Source: UBA3700 sp964478025 (lineage in GTDB: Bacteria; Bacillota; Clostridia; Christensenellales; UBA3700). Taken from it: a stretch of DNA of 39,456 bases. The translations under genes and the position numbers were made by a program. Of this stretch, positions 33,751 to 39,456 are shown in pieces. The stretch spans positions 1-39,456 of the forward strand of contig CAYZGK010000015.1 of assembly GCA_964478025.1 (NCBI GenBank), in the 5' to 3' direction. Position 1 is the stretch's first letter, and each line of letters begins with the position of its first letter. Below the pieces are notes generated by a model. The model saw only the letters and a list, made by a program, of their open reading frames with translations, made no database searches and had not been told where the DNA came from.

Positions 33751-33782
33751 ATTCTAACATAGTAAATTTTCGCTTACTATGT
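33751..33782 (-). promoter_or_regulatory. Proximal cas13d promoter (extended -10) with 9-bp operator-like dyad
   Basis: On the minus strand ACATAGTAA (33782-33774) and TTACTATGT (33765-33757) form perfect 9-bp arms around 8 nt. They run straight into TAGAAT (33756-33751). TG at the end of the right arm plus one base gives an extended -10 (TGTTAGAAT). No clear -35 is present. A repressor on the dyad would cover the -35 to -10 region. The leader to the ATG would be about 17 nt. Confidence 0.5.
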
Positions 33783-33871
33783 ACTAAAAATTCAATTTGT
33801 AATTTTTTTATTTAGAAATTAACTAAAAGATTAAGTTATTCACAATCCCTCACAAAATTCCCCTTGAATAA

Positions 33872-33901
33872 AGAATACACTCCCCCCCCCATACCTGTCA
33901 A
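33872..33901 (-). promoter_or_regulatory. Distal cas13d promoter with nine-G tract in the spacer
   Basis: On the minus strand a perfect TTGACA (33901-33896) is followed after 18 nt by TATTCT (33877-33872). Nine consecutive G (33890-33882) lie within the spacer. Losing one G would give the optimal 17-nt spacing. The predicted leader to cas13d is about 140 nt. Apart from this, the 33728-34155 gap holds the proximal promoter and the pyr promoter and attenuator, and no gene. Confidence 0.5.
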
Positions 33902-34007
33902 TAGTCATCTTTTCTTGTATACGTCGTCCATATATTGTCTAAATATTTTTAAAGCAAACTTTCTACCATTTTTACCTTGCTCATTTCTTATTTTTGTAAA
34001 AAGCTAG

Positions 34008-34036
34008 TTGTATAAGTTTACTTATTGTGGTAGTAT
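34008..34036 (+). promoter_or_regulatory. Candidate pyr operon promoter
   Basis: TTGTAT (34008-34013) and TAGTAT (34031-34036) are 17 nt apart, and both are imperfect. The expected start near 34043 lies just before the PyrR-type element, as needed for attenuation. Confidence 0.4.
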
Positions 34037-34054
34037 ATAAAAGATAAAACTTTA

Positions 34055-34140
34055 AGATAGTCCAGAGAGGCTACAAGAAACCGATATAATTGCATTAATA
34101 TAGTTTTCTAGTCTTTTTGGAGCGGAAAACTATTTTTTTT
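34055..34140 (+). promoter_or_regulatory. PyrR-type attenuator: binding element and intrinsic terminator
   Basis: AGTCCAGAGAGGCT at 34059-34072 matches the core that PyrR binds in pyr leader RNAs (ARUCCNGNGAGGYU). A terminator follows: TAGTTTTC (34101-34108) pairs with GAAAACTA (34125-34132), then eight T (34133-34140). With UMP bound, PyrR would stabilise the anti-antiterminator and stop transcription before pyrB. The pyrR gene is not in this window. Confidence 0.88.
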
Positions 34141-34155
34141 ATTAGAGGTAATATT

Positions 34156-35028
34156 ATGCGAGGTTTATTAACATTAAAAGATCTTTCAACAGAGAAAATC
34201 ATTGAGCTTATTAAATATGCTGAAAAGTTAAAAAAAGGATTTAGAATTTCTTATCCGGATAAAAAAATTGCTACTCTATTTTTTGAAAATTCTACAAGAA
34301 CACAATATTCTTTCCAAGTTGCAATGATGAACCTTGGAATTAAAGTTGTAGATTTTGATACTCAATTATCTAGCATAGCAAAAGGCGAATCTTTATATGA
34401 TACAGTAAGAACTTTTGAAGCTCTTGGTGTTGATGGCGTAGTTATAAGACACTCTAAAGATCAATATTATAAAGAACTTGAAAATATAAAGATACCTATC
34501 TTTAATGGTGGAGATGGAAAGTCAGATCACCCTACTCAATCACTTCTAGATTTAATGACTATTCATGAAGAGTTTGGAAAATTTGAAGGTCTTAAGGTTT
34601 GTATGGTAGGAGATATATCTCACTCAAGAGTTGCTCATACTAATATTGAAATTATGAATAGACTTGGTATGGATGTATATATCTCAGGTCCTGAGGAGTT
34701 TAACGATAACTCAGCAAAATATATTCCACTAGATGAAGCAGTAGAAACTATGGATGTTATTATGCTTCTTCGTGTTCAATTTGAAAGACATCAAGAAAAG
34801 ATGAAAATAAGCGTTGAAGAATATCATGAAAAATATGGCATGACAAAAGACAGAATGCTAAAGATGAAAGACAATGCAATTATCATGCACCCTGCCCCAA
34901 TTAACAGAGGTGTTGAAATTGCTGATGAAGTAGCTGAATGCGACAAAAGTAGAATATATAAACAAATGACAAATGGTGTATATATTCGTATGGCAGTAAT
35001 TTCAGATGCATTGGATGGTAATTTATAA
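34156..35028 (+). CDS. pyrB: Aspartate carbamoyltransferase catalytic subunit
   Basis: This 290-aa enzyme joins carbamoyl phosphate and aspartate in pyrimidine synthesis. The carbamoyl-phosphate motif FFENSTRTQYSF is near residue 40, HPTQSLLDLMT near 127, and the aspartate-side RVQFERHQE loop near 206. The C-terminal HPAPINRGVEI is also present. The ATG at 34156 has AGAGGT upstream; in-frame codons before it lie inside the terminator hairpin. It has no PyrI partner in the operon, as in Bacillus. Its stop overlaps pyrC by one base. Confidence 0.95.
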   Translation: MRGLLTLKDLSTEKIIELIKYAEKLKKGFRISYPDKKIATLFFENSTRTQYSFQVAMMNLGIKVVDFDTQLSSIAKGESLYDTVRTFEALGVDGVVIRHSKDQYYKELENIKIPIFNGGDGKSDHPTQSLLDLMTIHEEFGKFEGLKVCMVGDISHSRVAHTNIEIMNRLGMDVYISGPEEFNDNSAKYIPLDEAVETMDVIMLLRVQFERHQEKMKISVEEYHEKYGMTKDRMLKMKDNAIIMHPAPINRGVEIADEVAECDKSRIYKQMTNGVYIRMAVISDALDGNL

Positions 35029-36230
35029 TGCTTTTAATTAAAAATGGAAAAATAATAGAAAATAATAAATTAGTAAAAAAAGATATTCTTTTATCTAATA
35101 ATTTAATTTCAAAAATAAGTGAAAATATTAATGAAAATTGTGAAACAATTAACGCTAGTGGCTGCCTTGTAATGCCAGGCGCTGTTGATGTTCACGTTCA
35201 TTTAAGAGAACCAGGATTTGAAAAGAAAGAAACAATAAAGACAGGCACACTATCTGCTGCAAAGGGCGGTATTACAACAATAATGCCAATGCCAAATCTC
35301 AATCCATGTCCGGATAATTTAGAAAATTTACAATATGAATTAAATCTTTTAAAGAAAGATAGTGTTGTTAATGCATACCCTTATGGAAGCGTATCTATTG
35401 GAGAAAACGATGAAGTTCTTTCAGATATTGAATCTATGAAAGATTATCTAACTGCTATCTCTGATGATGGAAAAGGTGTAAACAACATTTCCCTTTTAAG
35501 AAAGGCTATGATTCTTGCAAAAAAATACAATTTAGTTATTGCCTCTCACGCAGAAGATTCAGTAGATGGCTATAAACCACAAGGCGAGTATGTAGCTGTT
35601 AGAAGAGAAATTGAACTAGCAAAGGAGATTGGTTGCAAATATCATTTTTGTCACATGTCAACAAAGGAATCTTTTGAAGCTATAAGAAAAGCTCATAGCG
35701 AAGGCTTTACAAATATAACATGTGAGGTATCTCCTCATCATCTTATATTAAATGAGACCATGATAAAAAACGCTAATTGGAAAATGAATCCACCGCTTCG
35801 TAGCGAAGAAAATAGATTAGAGACAGTTAAAGCTCTTGTTGATGGCACAGCTTGTATGATTGCATCTGACCATGCACCACACACAAATGAGGAAAAATCT
35901 AGAGAGTATAATAAATGCCCTAATGGAATAATAGGACTAGAGACTATGCTTCCTATCATCTATACATATTTTGTAAAAACTAATATAATTAGTTTAGATA
36001 GATTTTTGGACTTATTAGTATATAATCCTTGCAAGGTATTTAATTTGCCACTAAGAGATTTAAAAGAAGGCTTAATTGCAGATATAGCAGTCCTTGATAT
36101 AACTAATAAAAGAACTTATACAAAAGAAGAAATTGTATCAAAAGGAACAAACTCTCCATATATTGGAATGGAGTTTACTGGCTTCCCTATATGTACAATT
36201 TGTAATGGAAAAATAATATATAAAAAGTAG
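35028..36230 (+). CDS. pyrC: Dihydroorotase
   Basis: This 400-aa zinc enzyme closes carbamoyl aspartate to dihydroorotate. Metal ligands are visible in DVHVHLREPG near residue 53, SHAEDS near 177, FCHMS near 207 and SDHAPHT near 282. Size and motifs fit the type I class that acts with PyrB in Firmicutes. It starts inside the pyrB stop (TAATG) and ends 7 bp before carA. Confidence 0.95.
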   Translation: MLLIKNGKIIENNKLVKKDILLSNNLISKISENINENCETINASGCLVMPGAVDVHVHLREPGFEKKETIKTGTLSAAKGGITTIMPMPNLNPCPDNLENLQYELNLLKKDSVVNAYPYGSVSIGENDEVLSDIESMKDYLTAISDDGKGVNNISLLRKAMILAKKYNLVIASHAEDSVDGYKPQGEYVAVRREIELAKEIGCKYHFCHMSTKESFEAIRKAHSEGFTNITCEVSPHHLILNETMIKNANWKMNPPLRSEENRLETVKALVDGTACMIASDHAPHTNEEKSREYNKCPNGIIGLETMLPIIYTYFVKTNIISLDRFLDLLVYNPCKVFNLPLRDLKEGLIADIAVLDITNKRTYTKEEIVSKGTNSPYIGMEFTGFPICTICNGKIIYKK

Positions 36231-36237
36231 GTGTAAA

Positions 36238-37317
36238 ATGGAGAGAAAACTTGTACTTGAAAATGGTATGGAGTTTATTGGAACAGCATTTGGTTCTAAA
36301 AACGAAACAATTGCAGAGCTTGTATATAATACAGCTGTTGTAGGCTACCAAGAAACTTTATCAGACCCATCAAATTGTCATCAAATTATTTGTATGGCAT
36401 ACCCAGTTATTGGAAACTATGGTCTTACAGATGAAGACTATGAATCACGTGGCATTACAGTATCTGGAATTATTGTTAGAGAATATAACGATGTTCCATC
36501 AAACTTTAGATACACTCATAGACTTGGCGAGGTAATGGAAGAAGATGGAGTTCCAGGAATTGCAGATATCGACACAAGAGAGATTGTAAGATTAATTAGA
36601 GATAATGGAACAATGCGTGCTATGATTTGCGATGTAGATAAACCATTATCTGAAGCTTTATCTCAAATTAAAGCATATGAAACTCCAAAGAATATGGTAG
36701 ATATTATATCTACTAAAAAAGTTTGGTTATCTAGAACTACTAACCCATCATACAATGTAGTTGTACTTGATTGTGGAATAAAAAGAAGTTTAGTTAAAAT
36801 GCTTAATAATGTTGGAGCAAACGTTATTGTTGTTCCATATAATTCATCAATTGAAGATATATTAAAACATAAACCAACAGGCTTATTTATATCAGATGGC
36901 CCAGGAACACCATCAGAGATTACTTGCGTAATTGACCTTATAAAACAAATGAAAGGAAAATTACCAATATTAGGCATTGGCCTTGGTCAAGAAATTATAG
37001 CACTTGCATATGGTGCTAAGTTATATAAGCAAAAAGCTGGCCATAATGGTTGCAACTTACCTGTTAGAAACTTAAAGACAGGAAAGATTGAAATCACATC
37101 ACAAAACGACTTGTATGCAGTTGATGTAGATTCACTAAAAGGAACAGGATTAACACTTACTCATATAAATGTTATAGACAATGTGCCAGAAGGTATTGAA
37201 GATTTAGACAACTCCGTTATAGCAATACAATATAACCCATCTGAGGATATAGATAACCCAGAGTATGTCTTTAATAGATTTGCAGATTTAATGAAAAACT
37301 TTGGAGGTAAAAAATAA
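36238..37317 (+). CDS. carA: Carbamoyl-phosphate synthase small subunit with degenerate glutaminase site
   Basis: This 359-aa protein has the full CarA layout: the N-terminal domain (GYQETLSDPS, PVIGNYG, DIDTREIVRLIRDNGTMRA) and a class I glutamine amidotransferase domain (SDGPGTP). The catalytic parts are lost, however. The nucleophile elbow reads GIGLGQE instead of GxCLGHQ, with Gly248 for Cys. The later HPE is NPS, with Asn333 for His and Ser335 for Glu. The QNHG motif is QNDL, and GGNHPV is NGCNLPV. The subunit probably cannot hydrolyse glutamine but may still hold CarB in shape. No frameshift is present, and the gene is coupled to carB. Confidence 0.93.
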   Translation: MERKLVLENGMEFIGTAFGSKNETIAELVYNTAVVGYQETLSDPSNCHQIICMAYPVIGNYGLTDEDYESRGITVSGIIVREYNDVPSNFRYTHRLGEVMEEDGVPGIADIDTREIVRLIRDNGTMRAMICDVDKPLSEALSQIKAYETPKNMVDIISTKKVWLSRTTNPSYNVVVLDCGIKRSLVKMLNNVGANVIVVPYNSSIEDILKHKPTGLFISDGPGTPSEITCVIDLIKQMKGKLPILGIGLGQEIIALAYGAKLYKQKAGHNGCNLPVRNLKTGKIEITSQNDLYAVDVDSLKGTGLTLTHINVIDNVPEGIEDLDNSVIAIQYNPSEDIDNPEYVFNRFADLMKNFGGKK

Positions 37318-39456
37318 TGCCAAAGCGTACAGATATAAAGAAAATTTTAGTTATTGGTTCAGGTCCTATAGTTATAGGACAAGCAGCAGAGTTTGACTAT
37401 GCTGGTACTCAAGCATGTATTGCTCTTAAAGAAGAAGGATATGAAGTTATTTTAGCAAACTCAAATCCTGCAACTATTATGACAGATCCAAATATGGCAG
37501 ATAAAGTTTATATGGAGCCATTAGACCTTGAGCATATTGCAAAGATAATTAGATACGAAAGACCAGATGGTTTAATTGCCTCAATGGGTGGTCAAACTGG
37601 TCTTAACCTTGGAATGAAATTAAAAAAAGCAGGAATTCTAGAAGAATGTGGCGTTGAACTTTTAGGAATTAACGCTGACACAATAGATAAGGCTGAAGAT
37701 AGAGAAATGTTTAAAGAGCTTTGTGAATCTTTAAATGAGCCAGTTATTCAATCTGAGATCGCAAATTCTCTTGATGAAATATTTAAGGCAGCTCACGATA
37801 TAGGCTTCCCTGTTATTTTAAGACCTGCATTTACTTTAGGTGGAACTGGTGGTGGTTTTGCTGAGAATGATGAGGAATTGCTTCCTCTTGCTAAAAACGC
37901 AATTAAGGCATCTCCTGTTAGCCAAGTATTAGTTGAAAAATCTATTAAAGGTTTTAAAGAAATTGAGTTTGAAGTAATGAGAGATAAAAACGATACCGCA
38001 ATTACAATTTGTTCAATGGAAAACGTTGACCCAGTTGGTATTCATACAGGAGATTCAATAGTTGTAGCTCCAGCTCAAACTTTAACATTAAAAGAATATT
38101 CTATGTTAAAAACATCAGCTTTAAAGATTATAAGAGCACTTGGAATTGAAGGTGGATGTAATATTCAATATGCTCTTGACCCTGCTTCATTTAAATATTA
38201 CTTAATTGAAGTTAACCCAAGAGTTTCAAGATCCTCAGCTCTTGCTTCTAAAGCATCAGGCTTCCCTATTGCTAGAGTTTCAGCAAAAATTGCAGTAGGA
38301 CTAACACTTGATGAAATACAAATTGCTGCAACACAAGCTTCATTTGAACCTACAATTGACTATGTTGTAACAAAATTCCCAAGATTCCCATTTGATAAAT
38401 TCCAAAATGCAGATAGAGCGCTATCTACCCAAATGAAAGCAACGGGTGAAGTAATGAGCATTGGTAGAACAATTGAAGAATCTATATTAAAATCAGTTCG
38501 CTCTCTTGAAAACAAGGTAGATCATCTTGAACTACAAAAGTTTAAAGATACTTCACTTCAAGATTTATTTACCTTTATAGATAAGCACACCGACGAGAGA
38601 ATCTTTGCTATAGCTGAGGCTATAAGAAAAGGCGCTGACCTTGATGATTTATATAACTTAACAAAAATTGACATGCTATTTTTAACAAAGATTAAAAACA
38701 TTGTAGATTATGAAAAAGTTATTAAAGAAAATGTAAACGACCTAAAGGTTTTATATAAAGCTAAGCGTATGGGATTTAGCGATTCTTGTATCGCAAGATA
38801 CTGGAATAAAAAACCTGAGGATATTTACCAAATAAGAAAGAATAATAATATGTATCCTGTTTATAAAACAATCGATACATGTTGTGCAGAATTCAAATCT
38901 TATGTTCCATACTTCTACTCTACATACGAACATGAAAATGAATCAATTCGTTCAGATAGAAAGAAAATAGTAGTTTTAGGTTCAGGTCCAATTCGTATAG
39001 GTCAAGGTGTTGAGTTTGACTATACAACCGTTCATGCAATTTGGGCTATAAGAGAAATGGGATATGAGGCTATCATAATAAACTGTAATCCAGAGACTGT
39101 ATCTACTGATTATACAGTATCAGATAAACTTTATTTTGAGCCACTTACCTATGAAGATGTAATGAACGTTTTAGACTTAGAAAAGCCAGAAGGCGTTATT
39201 GTTGCTCTTGGTGGTCAAACAGCAATTAACCTTGCTTCAAAATTAGATAAGGCTGGCATTAAAATTATCGGCTCTTCTGCAAAATCTATAGATATGGCAG
39301 AAGATAGAGATTTATTCAATGAAGCGATGAATGAAATAAATATTCCTATGCCAAAAGGATACGGCGTTTATTCAGTTGAAGAAGCTGTAAAGGCAGCAAA
39401 CGATATAGGATATCCAGTGCTTGTTCGTCCATCATTCGTACTTGGTGGAAGAATGA
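37317..39456 (+). CDS. carB: Carbamoyl-phosphate synthase large subunit (3' end outside window)
   Basis: This is the first 713 codons of a protein usually about 1060-1070 aa. It makes carbamoyl phosphate from bicarbonate, ammonia and two ATP. The first ATP-grasp half begins VIGSGPIVIGQAAEFDYAG, with a TLGGTGGG glycine loop near residue 178 and EVNPRVSRSSALASKA near residue 300. The second half restarts with VLGSGPIRIGQGVEFDYT near residue 554, which shows the usual internal duplication. GGAGG lies 10 nt before the ATG, inside the end of carA. It is cut by the window end, not by mutation. Confidence 0.96.
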   Translation, partial: MPKRTDIKKILVIGSGPIVIGQAAEFDYAGTQACIALKEEGYEVILANSNPATIMTDPNMADKVYMEPLDLEHIAKIIRYERPDGLIASMGGQTGLNLGMKLKKAGILEECGVELLGINADTIDKAEDREMFKELCESLNEPVIQSEIANSLDEIFKAAHDIGFPVILRPAFTLGGTGGGFAENDEELLPLAKNAIKASPVSQVLVEKSIKGFKEIEFEVMRDKNDTAITICSMENVDPVGIHTGDSIVVAPAQTLTLKEYSMLKTSALKIIRALGIEGGCNIQYALDPASFKYYLIEVNPRVSRSSALASKASGFPIARVSAKIAVGLTLDEIQIAATQASFEPTIDYVVTKFPRFPFDKFQNADRALSTQMKATGEVMSIGRTIEESILKSVRSLENKVDHLELQKFKDTSLQDLFTFIDKHTDERIFAIAEAIRKGADLDDLYNLTKIDMLFLTKIKNIVDYEKVIKENVNDLKVLYKAKRMGFSDSCIARYWNKKPEDIYQIRKNNNMYPVYKTIDTCCAEFKSYVPYFYSTYEHENESIRSDRKKIVVLGSGPIRIGQGVEFDYTTVHAIWAIREMGYEAIIINCNPETVSTDYTVSDKLYFEPLTYEDVMNVLDLEKPEGVIVALGGQTAINLASKLDKAGIKIIGSSAKSIDMAEDRDLFNEAMNEINIPMPKGYGVYSVEEAVKAANDIGYPVLVRPSFVLGGRM

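Noticed and set aside
34117..34155. Upstream extension of pyrB
   Set aside because: The extra codons lie inside the attenuator terminator and its T run, and the AGAGGT site precedes the ATG at 34156.

Overview
The window is an AT-rich, densely packed chromosomal segment. Gene starts overlap preceding stops (TAATG, GTGA, TGATG), AGGAGG-type ribosome binding sites are common, and intrinsic terminators are frequent. The gene set includes a FeoB-associated Cys-rich protein, a GPH-type transporter, a DUF815 ATPase, a PyrR-type pyr attenuator and a type VI-D CRISPR system. Together these suggest an anaerobic low-GC Firmicute (Clostridia), probably a gut organism. A run of exactly 100 N inside the CRISPR array shows that this is a draft or metagenome assembly.

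Positions 1-11263 are almost entirely minus-strand housekeeping genes: a 23S rRNA methyltransferase (cut by the window start), a lipoprotein, a GPH/MFS transporter, a low-molecular-weight phosphatase, a purine-type phosphoribosyltransferase, a nitroreductase, a membrane protein, hpt, a GNAT acetyltransferase, a ferrous-iron operon (two feoA, feoB and a 58-aa Cys-rich membrane protein), a DtxR-family regulator and a membrane protein. The feo operon has a near-consensus promoter followed by two GTTCG/CGAAC dyads, which are probable operators for the neighbouring DtxR-type protein.

Positions 11586-24020 are one plus-strand branched-chain amino acid cluster: ilvA, ridA, leuA, leuC, leuD, leuB, ilvB, ilvN, ilvC, ilvD, with a translationally coupled DUF815 AAA+ ATPase at the end. 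Only the transaminase is missing for making 2-oxobutyrate, valine, leucine and isoleucine precursors. A bidirectional terminator separates it from a minus-strand pair: a hybrid histidine kinase with two receiver domains, and an overlapping solute-binding lipoprotein.

Positions 28141-33901 are the accessory core: a complete type VI-D CRISPR-Cas locus, all on the minus strand. The order is cas13d (930 aa, two RxxxxH HEPN motifs), cas1, CRISPR array, cas2 and two small XRE-type HTH proteins. The array lies between cas1 and cas2. It has its own promoter, whose -35 box contains the cas1 stop codon, and it ends in a terminal repeat remodelled into an intrinsic terminator. A candidate distal cas13d promoter has a run of nine G between -35 and -10, which suggests phase-variable expression. 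A second candidate, an extended -10 promoter, is overlaid by a 9-bp dyad that looks like an operator.

Positions 34008-39456 are a plus-strand pyrimidine operon (pyrB, pyrC, carA, carB, the last cut by the window end) behind a PyrR-type attenuator. CarA has lost the Cys, His and Glu of its glutaminase triad, so this carbamoyl-phosphate synthetase may use free ammonia.
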